Part shown: positions 14,951 to 22,476 of the stretch, piece after piece
Layout of the letters: every line of letters begins with the position of its first letter
Numbering within the stretch: position 1 is the first letter of the stretch
Source: Auanema rhodensis
Taxonomy: Eukaryota > Nematoda > Chromadorea > Rhabditida > Rhabditidae
Reading direction: 5' to 3'
Length of the DNA: 64,000 nucleotides
NCBI GenBank assembly: GCA_964057225.1
Contig: OZ059895.1
Location: 7,006,001-7,070,000 of the forward strand
Notes under the pieces: generated by a model
Told to the model about the DNA's origin: nothing
The model's input: only the letters and a program-made list of their open reading frames with translations
Database searches by the model: none
Program-made: the position numbers and the translations under genes

Positions 14951-14955
14951 CTCTT
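14951..14955. repeat. Target-site duplication CTCTT, left copy
   Basis: CTCTT lies immediately before the TG of the 5' LTR and is repeated immediately after the CA of the 3' LTR. It corresponds to unit positions 83-87 of the satellite monomer. Five base pairs is the usual duplication size for BEL/Pao elements. Confidence 0.97.
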
Positions 14956-14957
14956 TG

Positions 14958-14973
14958 TCTCGTATAAACGAGA
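14958..14973. other. Inverted repeat at the LTR tip
   Basis: TCTCGT-ATAA-ACGAGA has perfect 6-bp arms and a 4-base loop two bases inside the LTR end. It is repeated at 22479-22494. A TATAAA string overlaps it (14963-14968), but only seven bases from the LTR edge, so a promoter role is doubtful. It may instead lie in the region recognised by integrase (inference). Confidence 0.6.
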
Positions 14974-15139
14974 GGACTGAAGAAATGTGACAAACAATGA
15001 AACAGATGTGCAGTTTTTTGGCAGATAAGATTAGACAAAGAAAGAGGCGGGCAGTATCAAAATTGGGAAGAAGGGGGATCTGATTTTCGACGAGGAAAGA
15101 GGACGGTTGCTGATATTTTGTGTTGTGTATTTTGAGCTA

Positions 15140-15145
15140 AATAAA
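15140..15145 (+). promoter_or_regulatory. Polyadenylation signal AATAAA in the 5' LTR
   Basis: AATAAA in the context GAGCTAAATAAACCTTTG, in the middle of the LTR. The copy in the 3' LTR (22661) would be the one used to end the element transcript. Downstream sequence is T-rich. Confidence 0.55.
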
Positions 15146-15309
15146 CCTTTGTTATTAAGTTCGACTTCTATATTGATATAACTATTTTCTGAAGCATTCT
15201 ATTACTCCTATTCACTGCCCTATTCATTACTATTGTGACTATTGGGATTCCACCTAACTACCACTGGTCTCAGTAATCACGGAATTGTTGGAGGAATACA
15301 AGGATCGAC

Positions 15310-15315
15310 GTAAGT
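15310..15315 (+). promoter_or_regulatory. Candidate 5' splice donor GTAAGT in the leader
   Basis: GTAAGT is a full match to the animal 5' splice-site core. It lies near the 3' end of the 5' LTR, upstream of the primer-binding site and the first ATG. In retrovirus-like elements a leader donor is used to make spliced envelope RNA. No matching acceptor just before the envelope-like region could be assigned with confidence, so use is unproven. TAA within this motif (15311-15313) is also the last upstream in-frame stop. Confidence 0.4.
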
Positions 15316-15389
15316 GACGTTGTTAGAATCTTTGTATACTGTTGTGGAGAACGGAAATAAGGATCGGAAACCTTATAAACCACGACATT

Positions 15390-15407
15390 TGGTGCATCGG
15401 CCGGGAA
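15390..15407 (+). other. Primer-binding site, tRNA-Gly type
   Basis: TGGTGCATCGGCCGGGAA starts two bases after the 5' LTR. Its reverse complement, TTCCCGGCCGATGCACCA, agrees with the 3' end, including CCA, of animal tRNA-Gly(GCC) as I remember it, over 18 nt. Minus-strand DNA synthesis would start here. Confidence 0.85.
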
Positions 15408-15481
15408 CCCAGAATCGGCTGGGGAAAGCTCTCATCATTTACGAGGTAGCTAAACTGAGAAATAGCACTCGATTGAAAAGA

Positions 15482-16990
15482 ATGAAGAGTATCCTGTCTA
15501 CAATTGACTACAGATGTCAATTGATAACCCAAAGGTTGCGGAAACATCTAAATGTGATGGATGATTTCTATGAGAAGCAACTGAAGCTTTGGGAAGATAG
15601 AGGAGACGATGTAGAGATTGAAATTTTCATGTTGAATTGTAAGGACTGGGCTGCTAATATGAAGGTGGACAGGATTACGGTAATATCGGAACAGTCAAGA
15701 GGAGAAGAAATACTACAGTCTATGGCTTTGGAATCTAAGGAAGAATGGGAAGTGGAATTCCAGGACAAAGGAGTATCCACAAGAATCAAGGATCTGCTTC
15801 AAAAAGCTCTAGAGTTTGAAGAGCAATGTGAATTATGGCAGAGAAATGGACAAGAAGTACTGAACCGGATGAAGAAAGTTAATTTGGAATATCACACGGA
15901 GTCATCACAATCCCTAGTTCAACATGAACTACGATTGATAACGGAAAAATATCATCAGCAACAGAAGGAGATGGAGAATCTGAAGCGAATGCTGCATCAG
16001 AATCACCAAGAACATGAGCCGATCAGATCTATGGAGAGAGAAAGACCGCTACACATAAAGGTACCAGAGTACCGGATCCCAACGTTTGATGGAACACCAG
16101 AATTGTTTGAAGCTTTCTGGGATCGATTCAACTATCTTATTCATGAAAACCGAGATATTGATCAAGGAACAAAGGCTCACTATCTGTATGAAGGACTAAG
16201 TGGGAGAGCTACTTTGACTATCTCGGGAATTAGCCCTACAGGAAGGAACTACGAGAGAATGCGAAGAGCACTTATAGACGAATATGGGTATTACAAGGAA
16301 GATGTAGCCCACGTGTTTCAGCAACTCGGACGTCTACGAAAAGCAGAACCAAGAGCGGATGAATGTGCAGAACTGCTTTCTACCGTTAAAGCTATTACTC
16401 GAAGACTAGAGGCGGCAGGATACGAACCGACGGCAGCATGGTTCTACCTGTCAGTAGCGGAAAAATTTCCCATCATGACCGTAAAAAGAATACTTCGGGA
16501 ACAAGATCCACAATGGAGCTTGGATGATATTTTCAGCATGATTGGCGTTGAGATACGAATCATGAGAATCGAGGAATCAAACAAAGCTGATAGAAGAGAA
16601 ACAAAGATATCAACATCACAACCCATGGTCGTCAGAAGGGACCAGAAAGAAGGATGTCCTCTATGTAAGCAGAACAACCACAACATTCTACAGTGCAATA
16701 AAGCTGGGATTGCGGAAAAGAGGAATTACGTGAGAGAAAGAAGACTGTGTTGGAACTGTTTAAAGAGTGGCCATAGAAGCTCGGACTGTACACAACCCAA
16801 GTGTCAGAATTGTGGTCGAGACCATAACATTGCATTGTGTTATCCGGATCGGAAACCGGAAGTACGAGACAGAAAAGATGAAGCCAGAGAAACAGCTTCA
16901 GCTCCCAAACCATGGAAAGGCGGTCCACCTCCACCTAAGAGAGAGAACGAAGGATGGAAGCCGCCAGAAGCAGCATTTATGTTGAGGGAT
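15482..16990 (+). other. Gag region of the polyprotein
   Basis: The charged, helical N-terminus includes a Gln/Glu-rich probable coiled coil just before 16050. The DUF1759-like core (about 16061-16510) shows IPTFDG followed by FWDRF and then LYEGLSGRA, typical of BEL/Pao Gag. Three Cys/His knuckles lie at 16655-16696, 16748-16789 and 16802-16840. They would bind RNA as nucleocapsid. A Pro-rich stretch with PPPP follows at about 16921-16937. Its role is to package the element RNA into cytoplasmic particles (family knowledge). Confidence 0.85.
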
Positions 16991-19900
16991 ATGACGTTGA
17001 GTACTGGGGATCAACCCATAAAGGAAAATCAACGACTGGAACAAGAAGCCACAACATTAAAAACTGTACAAGCAAACATCTACAATTATGCTACAGAATC
17101 GTATCAACGAGTTAATATAATCATAGATGAAGGATCTACAATTTCTTTTATTAAAGAGGATTTAGCAAAGAAATTGGAAATGCCAGTGATGGCTTCAGCG
17201 CTTAAGACCTTCTGGGGCATTGGGGATAACCAATACACTCATGATACACAGGAAGTCAAAGCCATATTTGTCGACAATCAGCGAAATCTGGTGGTTATGG
17301 AGCTCACAACTAACCCCACCATTATCACACGATTGAAAGCACCTTGGCTAGACAACAAGGATAAAGAGTTTCTACACAAAGAGTCAATCAAGATAGGAAC
17401 TAAGCTGTTGAATGGAGAACTATTTGAACCGGATATATTAATCGGAGCTGACAAGAGCAGGGCAATTTTAATGATGAACTCCGAGAGAGATCTGCCATCA
17501 CAGCTAAGGATTCAGAATACTATATTCGGGCACACCATATACGGTAACCGGAAACCTCCAGTGCAGGTGGAGACAACACTGATACAGACGGAAGATCCCA
17601 GACAAATGATGAAACATTTGTTTGAAGTGGATAGTTTAGGAATAACCACGGAAACAGCACATGAGAATACTGAGATAGACTACTTTGAAGCTTATAGCAA
17701 AATGATCAAGCAAAACGAACAGAATCGGATCGTAGCACCTTTACCCTGGAAGGACAACCGTGATAAGTTGCCCAATAACCGATCCATGGCATATTTTCGA
17801 CTGAAAGGTTTACTGAAAGCATTAGAAACTAATGCTGAAAAGGAGATTCAGTATAACACTCTATTTGCTAACTATCTAAAAGAAGGAATTATCGAGTATG
17901 TGGAAGAGCCAGACAAGAATCTACACCATCATTACTTGCCTCACCATGGTGTATGGAACGCTAACAAACCACAAAAACCGTTGAGGATTGTCTTTGATGC
18001 TTCATCGAAACGCAGAGGATGTTTAAGCTTGAATGATGTGTTGCAAACCGGCGAATCATTTGTAAGAAAAATACATGAAGTGTTAATAATGATTCGAACC
18101 CATCCCATTATAATAACTGCGGACATAAAATCTGCCTTTTTACAGATAGAACTATCTGAAAAAGATAGAGATTACTGTAGATTTTTTTGGAAACATTGGA
18201 AAATACCATCAAAGATAGTAACATACCGATTTCGGCGTTTACCATTTGGACTCACAGCTGCACCAAGCATTCTCAACATGTGTCTCATATGGCATTTAAA
18301 AAGAAACAAAGACAACCCTTTGTTAGCTATGGAGATAACAAAAACATTGTACGCGGATAATCTCACATTGTTTGCGAAAAGTGAAGAAGAAGCGAAAGTA
18401 AGATGTCGAACTGTAATCCAGATGTTCGAGGAAGTATGTATCCCATTAAGGGAATTCACTTGTAATAGAAAAGGGGTGTTGGATATTTTGAAGCCAGAAC
18501 AAGTCACCATGGACGAAGAAATAAAGATATTCGGGGTACCATTTCATCAAGGAAACGACCTTTTATTCTTTAAGTCAGATAAATGGAAATGGTCAAAACT
18601 TACAAAAAGAAGCACATTAGGTCACCTACACACCCTGTATGACCCGATAGGTCTTATAGCTCCGGCACTACTACCTTTAAAACTTCTACACAGGGTAATT
18701 GGAGAAAAGTGTCAGAGCTGGGATGATGAACTTCCTCCAGAGATCAGTAGAGAGTGGCGGCAGATGCTACAACAGTTTGAGGAGGTTAGAATACCCATTA
18801 AGCGAAACCTCGAAGGATTACCAGAGGAATTATGGATATGCGTAGACGCTAGCTCTTATGCGTTGGCAGCCTGTGCTTATTTGAAACATAAGCAGGCACA
18901 TTCGCCGATTCTCGCCGGCAGGACGAAGATAGGACCGAAGAAAGCGATAACCATTCCAAGAATGGAATTAATAGCGTTGAGATTAGGAATGAGACTTTTG
19001 AAGTCCATCATCAACTCTATAAAAATCCAAAAGGTGAACATAGCAACAGACAGCATGATTGTTCTAAATTGGATTTATGGAAGAAAACAACTTCCGAGAT
19101 TCATGGAATCTCAACGACGTGAGATATGGACCATCTGTCAGGAAGTAAATCAGAAAGATATTCCCATATCGTTTTGGCATGTAGCCACCGAAGCTAACCC
19201 GGCAGATATAGGATCTAGGGGTTGCTATTTACCCCAACTAAAAGAAAGTGATTGGATTCACGGCCCAAATTGGATCGAAAATCTAAAAGAAAGAACAAGG
19301 TTGCTCAAATGCTGGGGACCTTTTATAGTAATCACACAGGAGGACACTATAAAGAATGAGCACATAGAAAAATGCATGGTACAGACGGAAAAGGAAGCAC
19401 AGGAGTGTAACGTCTCAAGTGACAATACACAGACACACACACAGGAAGATGAAGAGTTCTGGTTTCGGAAAGAGACGTTAGTAGAAAATATGAAATTGAT
19501 AGGATATATCATGAAGCTTATAAAAAAATGGAGAAGAATAGATCCAAATCAATCCGGACAGAGATCAACAACCTTGCAAAAGTTGTCTAACTGTAATAAA
19601 CCTACCGCCGAAGACCAAGAACTCATAAGGAAATTATATTTAAGACAAGCCCAAAAAGATCTTGTGCTAGAGGACGTTCAGAAACGATACCCTCAGTCAC
19701 AAATTGTGGAAGATGAAGAAGGTATAATACGAGTACGGACCAGATTGAATAACTCGAATTTACCTGAAGAAACAAAAAATCCAGCATTTTTACCACGTAA
19801 GGCAAGATTAACTAAAGAATTAGTTGTTCAATCACACGTGAGATCCGGCCATCAAGGGCGGCAATTTGTCTTGTCGGAATTAAGACAAAGGTATTTCATT

Positions 19901-22246
19901 GAGAGACCATCGGTATTGATTCGGCAATTATTGAAGAGGTGCTCGACTTGCAACAGAATGCAGAGCCGACCCTTTGGGTTACCCCATATGCCAGCTTTAC
20001 CAGCAGACAGAGTGGTACTAACAAGACCATTCAGAAACACAGGATGCGACCTAATGGGGCCTCTACACACAACAGACGCAGGAAAGGTATGGACCTGCCT
20101 GTTCACATGCCTCACGACAAGAGCCGTACATTTGGAAATCGTTGGAAGCCAGTCAGCTCAAACATTTCTGAACGCCTTTATACGGTTTGTGGCTCGAAGA
20201 GGACTTCCAAGAACAGTGAGGTCTGACTGCGCGGGAAACTTTATTTTGGGTAGTAAAATATTGGAAATGTTCCAAGTTCATGAAGAACTTCGCAATATGC
20301 CTCAGCTGCTACATGAAGAGTTCCGAGAAGAAGGAATCAATTGGATATACAATACCCCCCTTTCACCATGGAAAGGTGGAGTATGGGAACGATTAATAGG
20401 ACTTGTAAAAGCTTCCTTAAATAAAACATTTAAAGGAAGACCAAGAAAATTTGATGATCTGCATACTCAACTATTGAAAATTGAGATTATGCTGAATTGT
20501 CGTCCATTAACGCATCCGGATCCGGATCAATTGGACAAACCTCCAATTCGACCGGTGGACTTTATTTGTCCCGGAATGAGCTTCGATATATTCAAAACAG
20601 TTCCCGTGAGGATATACGAACAAACTGCTCAAATACCGGTAATTAGAACCACAGAACAAATAATAGAAACAATACAGGAACTGAATGTGACAACTGATGG
20701 ATTTTGGGAGAGGTTCTACTCCGAATACTTAGTTTACATTCGAGATATCCATAAAATAGCTAAACGACAGGGAGGACGTAATCATAGAATGCCACAAGTA
20801 GGAGAGGTAGTGATCGTCAAGAATGATCCGTATGCTAGAGCTTACTGGAAAATGGCAGTGATATTAGAATTAATCACAAGCTCAGATGGAAAAATACGTT
20901 CGGCAAGAGTTCGAACAGCAGCAGGGACAATGCTAACTCGTTCTTTAGACCAACTTTTCCCTATGGAAATAAGGTCTGCTGTAATTAATGAAATGACAGC
21001 TAATGAATATATTCAATTTCGGAATAAGGACGCGCAATCAAATAATACTGAAACGGGGGCGGAAGAAAGCGAAGATGATTGGATCATAGGACCAAGTCAA
21101 TCATCATGTTACAGAGCATCAAGCAAATGGTTTTCATGTTGGCCACCATTAGGCAAAGCGTGCATAATGTATAGGTTACAACATAAACCAATAACAGAAA
21201 TAACATATGCAGTAAACATTTGCGAAGATTGGATTACGGTAGTCCATTTGAATATCAAGAAAAATTTGTTCGGGAATAATTATGAACGGAGCATAAAATT
21301 AAAACCATACAGTACCCTTATATCGGAAATTGGGAACATCACAATTATCAAGCAGGAAAAGCCAAACGCCAAGTTTCTTCATAGGAAGTTTTTTATATCA
21401 GAAAATCAGACTTACTTAACAGAAAGGCATTTTGAACCCATGGTAAAATGTGACTCTAAGGAAAGAGCACAAAAACATTTTACAACATGCGATATACAGT
21501 GGGTATGTCCATGTATCAAAGAATACGAAGAGAAAATCTTATGTGACTGTCCAGAGTCAGATTTCGCCAAAGAGGCATGGAAGTTGACCCCACAGTTGAT
21601 AAACATCAACGAGAGAGAAGAAACTATCGAAATATCATCGATAGAGGATGAATCCACTATACATATTGAATCTCTGAACTTCATCCAGAGCAATATATAC
21701 ACACAAGACATATCATGTCATATTAACTTCCTTGGCGCCCAGGGATGCTATGCATGTGAAACAGGAGCGGTACTAAGTTTTGAATGTATCGCAGAAGAGG
21801 AAACATGGATTCCGTTGGATTGCCAACATGAAGTAATTATGGTTAAGTGTTCGCCACAGTTCACTAACACCACAGTAACCATAAGAAGAAACTACCCCAT
21901 GATTAGAGAGGAGTGTAGGATGGAGTGTGGAGGCCGGGAGACAAGCATAAACATTATAGGAGTTTTAAGGTACGACGGCAGAAGGAAAGGCAGACTGCCT
22001 AATAAGATTGGAGCCGATGAAGTACCGAGCTACTCACCCTTGTGGGATGTAATGAGACAGCGATGGATTATATCACTGGGAATCTTAGGAATTGCTGTAA
22101 TTTCTACGGCCGCATGTTATCTGCTAGCACCCATGTTAATGGTGCAAGCAACAATGTCTATGGTAGCAATGATGGTGAAACTGAAGAAGACATGGGATAG
22201 CTGTTGGGCAAGAGCGAGCCAAGGAATACAAACGACTCAATTTTGA
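15482..22246 (+). CDS. Gag-Pro-Pol-Env-like polyprotein of a BEL/Pao retrotransposon
   Basis: Residues are counted from the first in-frame ATG (A at -3), giving 2254 aa; the frame is open back to 15314 without another ATG. Gag has a predicted coiled coil (about 150-180), a DUF1759-like domain from about 194, and three zinc knuckles starting at 392 and 423 (CX2CX4HX4C) and 441 (CX2CX3HX4C). Protease: D-E-G-S at 549 and LIGAD near 648-652. Reverse transcriptase: motif A Asp 881 and YADN at 957-960, where most relatives have YxDD. RNase H: Asp 1122, Glu 1162, Asp 1190, Asp 1242. Integrase: His 1452, His 1457, Cys 1487, Cys 1490, then D-D-E at 1523, 1582 and 1636. A DUF5641-like domain lies at about 1770-1830. 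An envelope-like part follows with no stop or frameshift. The intact frame suggests recent activity, though catalytic competence depends on the YADN question. Confidence 0.95.
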   Translation: MKSILSTIDYRCQLITQRLRKHLNVMDDFYEKQLKLWEDRGDDVEIEIFMLNCKDWAANMKVDRITVISEQSRGEEILQSMALESKEEWEVEFQDKGVSTRIKDLLQKALEFEEQCELWQRNGQEVLNRMKKVNLEYHTESSQSLVQHELRLITEKYHQQQKEMENLKRMLHQNHQEHEPIRSMERERPLHIKVPEYRIPTFDGTPELFEAFWDRFNYLIHENRDIDQGTKAHYLYEGLSGRATLTISGISPTGRNYERMRRALIDEYGYYKEDVAHVFQQLGRLRKAEPRADECAELLSTVKAITRRLEAAGYEPTAAWFYLSVAEKFPIMTVKRILREQDPQWSLDDIFSMIGVEIRIMRIEESNKADRRETKISTSQPMVVRRDQKEGCPLCKQNNHNILQCNKAGIAEKRNYVRERRLCWNCLKSGHRSSDCTQPKCQNCGRDHNIALCYPDRKPEVRDRKDEARETASAPKPWKGGPPPPKRENEGWKPPEAAFMLRDMTLSTGDQPIKENQRLEQEATTLKTVQANIYNYATESYQRVNIIIDEGSTISFIKEDLAKKLEMPVMASALKTFWGIGDNQYTHDTQEVKAIFVDNQRNLVVMELTTNPTIITRLKAPWLDNKDKEFLHKESIKIGTKLLNGELFEPDILIGADKSRAILMMNSERDLPSQLRIQNTIFGHTIYGNRKPPVQVETTLIQTEDPRQMMKHLFEVDSLGITTETAHENTEIDYFEAYSKMIKQNEQNRIVAPLPWKDNRDKLPNNRSMAYFRLKGLLKALETNAEKEIQYNTLFANYLKEGIIEYVEEPDKNLHHHYLPHHGVWNANKPQKPLRIVFDASSKRRGCLSLNDVLQTGESFVRKIHEVLIMIRTHPIIITADIKSAFLQIELSEKDRDYCRFFWKHWKIPSKIVTYRFRRLPFGLTAAPSILNMCLIWHLKRNKDNPLLAMEITKTLYADNLTLFAKSEEEAKVRCRTVIQMFEEVCIPLREFTCNRKGVLDILKPEQVTMDEEIKIFGVPFHQGNDLLFFKSDKWKWSKLTKRSTLGHLHTLYDPIGLIAPALLPLKLLHRVIGEKCQSWDDELPPEISREWRQMLQQFEEVRIPIKRNLEGLPEELWICVDASSYALAACAYLKHKQAHSPILAGRTKIGPKKAITIPRMELIALRLGMRLLKSIINSIKIQKVNIATDSMIVLNWIYGRKQLPRFMESQRREIWTICQEVNQKDIPISFWHVATEANPADIGSRGCYLPQLKESDWIHGPNWIENLKERTRLLKCWGPFIVITQEDTIKNEHIEKCMVQTEKEAQECNVSSDNTQTHTQEDEEFWFRKETLVENMKLIGYIMKLIKKWRRIDPNQSGQRSTTLQKLSNCNKPTAEDQELIRKLYLRQAQKDLVLEDVQKRYPQSQIVEDEEGIIRVRTRLNNSNLPEETKNPAFLPRKARLTKELVVQSHVRSGHQGRQFVLSELRQRYFIERPSVLIRQLLKRCSTCNRMQSRPFGLPHMPALPADRVVLTRPFRNTGCDLMGPLHTTDAGKVWTCLFTCLTTRAVHLEIVGSQSAQTFLNAFIRFVARRGLPRTVRSDCAGNFILGSKILEMFQVHEELRNMPQLLHEEFREEGINWIYNTPLSPWKGGVWERLIGLVKASLNKTFKGRPRKFDDLHTQLLKIEIMLNCRPLTHPDPDQLDKPPIRPVDFICPGMSFDIFKTVPVRIYEQTAQIPVIRTTEQIIETIQELNVTTDGFWERFYSEYLVYIRDIHKIAKRQGGRNHRMPQVGEVVIVKNDPYARAYWKMAVILELITSSDGKIRSARVRTAAGTMLTRSLDQLFPMEIRSAVINEMTANEYIQFRNKDAQSNNTETGAEESEDDWIIGPSQSSCYRASSKWFSCWPPLGKACIMYRLQHKPITEITYAVNICEDWITVVHLNIKKNLFGNNYERSIKLKPYSTLISEIGNITIIKQEKPNAKFLHRKFFISENQTYLTERHFEPMVKCDSKERAQKHFTTCDIQWVCPCIKEYEEKILCDCPESDFAKEAWKLTPQLININEREETIEISSIEDESTIHIESLNFIQSNIYTQDISCHINFLGAQGCYACETGAVLSFECIAEEETWIPLDCQHEVIMVKCSPQFTNTTVTIRRNYPMIREECRMECGGRETSINIIGVLRYDGRRKGRLPNKIGADEVPSYSPLWDVMRQRWIISLGILGIAVISTAACYLLAPMLMVQATMSMVAMMVKLKKTWDSCWARASQGIQTTQF
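17100..17480 (+). other. Aspartic protease region
   Basis: IIIDEGSTISFI (Asp at 17126) sits where retropepsin-like proteases have D-S/T-G, and the downstream ILIGAD (17435-17452) matches the second conserved box. The catalytic Asp is kept and the middle residue is Glu. I recall D-E-G and D-Q-G variants in DUF1758-type proteases of insect and worm Pao elements, so this need not mean loss of function. Confidence 0.7.
17981..19220 (+). other. Reverse transcriptase and RNase H region
   Basis: The RT fingers/palm start near RIVFDAS (about 17984). Motif A is ADIKSAF (Asp at 18122), motif B lies around PFGLTAAPS, and motif C is YADN (18350-18361). RNase H follows with VDAS (18845), PRMEL (18965), ATDS (19049) and NPAD (19205), keeping all four acidic positions. 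The second Asp of the RT YxDD box is Asn (codon AAT). Confidence 0.88.
19820..20970 (+). other. Integrase and DUF5641-like region
   Basis: The zinc-binding HX4H (19835, 19850) and CX2C (19940, 19949) are followed by the catalytic core with Asp at 20048 (GCDLMGPL), Asp at 20225 (RSDCAGNF) and Glu at 20387 (GGVWERL). All three catalytic acids are present; SDCAGNF replaces the more usual SDNGTNF. A DUF5641-like module follows at about 20789-20970 (VGEVVIVKND, then RSARVRT), a BEL/Pao hallmark C-terminal to integrase. Confidence 0.88.
21080..22246 (+). other. Envelope-like glycoprotein region, phlebovirus Gc type (C-terminal part of the polyprotein)
   Basis: About 390 residues follow the DUF5641-like domain in the same frame. 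Seen in the sequence: many cysteines, including a dense cluster at 21488-21554 (CDIQWVCPC, then CDC); GCYACETGA at 21743-21769, a Cys pattern typical of the phlebovirus G2/Gc C-terminal half; N-glycosylation sequons NIT, NQT and NTT; and one strong hydrophobic span (about 22067-22150) followed by basic residues, as in a type I membrane protein with a short tail. Nematode Tas/Cer7-type elements are known to carry such an envelope. There is no clear signal peptide because the region is fused to pol. Whether it is released by cleavage or made from a spliced RNA is not shown. The assignment is by pattern only. Confidence 0.7.
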
Positions 22247-22476
22247 GATGACTACACACCAAACAGTGGAATTTTGATACCTTTTGAATTTTTATTTCTT
22301 TATGATTAATGTTTATTGTAACTTTGATTAATTCACGATAGTATGGGATTTATGTTATTTGGGTTTCAATTGGGATATGTTATTGGTAGGATGTACGATT
22401 GTAAAATTTTTTTATCTAATCTATATGTTACTCATTTTGATCTAGCAACTCTCCTACACAACCTAGTCGCGGCCAG
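22247..22476 (+). other. 3' untranslated stretch of the element, without a visible polypurine tract
   Basis: 230 bp of AT-rich sequence between the stop codon and the 3' LTR. The bases just before the LTR are CTACACAACCTAGTCGCGGCCAG, mixed in composition. No purine run of the length normally used to prime plus-strand synthesis is visible here. No reading frame or other feature was seen. Confidence 0.7.

Larger units (their letters stand above)
1..14955 (+). repeat. 252-bp satellite array, left block (59 full monomers plus 87 bp of the 60th)
   Basis: Tandem head-to-tail repeat. TGTTGAAC recurs at 1, 253, 505, 757, 1009 and so on to 14869, exactly 252 bp apart throughout, so there is no net length change in 59 monomers. 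Each monomer carries one HindIII site (unit position 71-76) and one XbaI site (121-126). Diagnostic differences define several types. One has CTCTCTGAACATT with TCTAGAATT. One has CTCGACCGAAAAAG with CCTTCGAG. One has TATATCTTGGGG with ATCATATTTGG. One has TACATCTTTGG. One has ATTCGG with TTTACCGG. These recur in a loosely ordered series. All three forward frames meet stops within the first 46 bases of the unit, so it is not coding. I do not recognise it as a named family. Function is unknown; a centromeric, pericentromeric or other heterochromatic block is plausible from structure alone. Confidence 0.98.
14956..15387 (+). repeat. 5' LTR (432 bp)
   Basis: It begins TGTCTCGTATAAACGAGA and ends AACCACGACA, with the TG...CA ends expected for retroviral-type integration. 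No difference from the 3' LTR was found on reading both through. It contains an AATAAA signal at 15140-15145, three purine-rich tracts (15037-15047, 15065-15078, 15092-15103) and a GTAAGT splice-donor match at 15310-15315. It starts with a small inverted repeat, TCTCGT-ATAA-ACGAGA. The U3/R/U5 limits cannot be set from sequence alone. Confidence 0.96.

Noticed and set aside
1..14955. CRISPR-like repeat array
   Set aside because: Units abut with no unique spacers and are 252 bp long. This is satellite DNA in a eukaryotic context.
14963..14968. TATAAA at the LTR tip as the promoter
   Set aside because: It is only seven bases from the LTR edge and part of an inverted repeat, leaving almost no U3. 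A second TATAAA at 15374-15379 is at the far end of the LTR. Neither can be called a promoter.
15314..15481. GTG at 15314 as the polyprotein start
   Set aside because: It lies inside the LTR, is not ATG, and reading from it would run through the primer-binding site. The first in-frame ATG at 15482 has an A at -3 and is the more likely start.
16530..16536. TTTTCAG as a splice acceptor
   Set aside because: It matches the nematode acceptor consensus but lies in the middle of the gag coding region, where splicing would remove essential Gag sequence. It is likely chance.
15323..21711. Antisense and out-of-frame reading frames of 60-112 aa within the retrotransposon
   Set aside because: They are short, lie over the long coding frame and show no domain I recognise. 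They are shadows of the real gene.
22461..22476. CTAGTCGCGGCCAG before the 3' LTR as a cloning-vector remnant
   Set aside because: It is not a full NotI site or any vector sequence I recognise, and flanking sequence is continuous element DNA.
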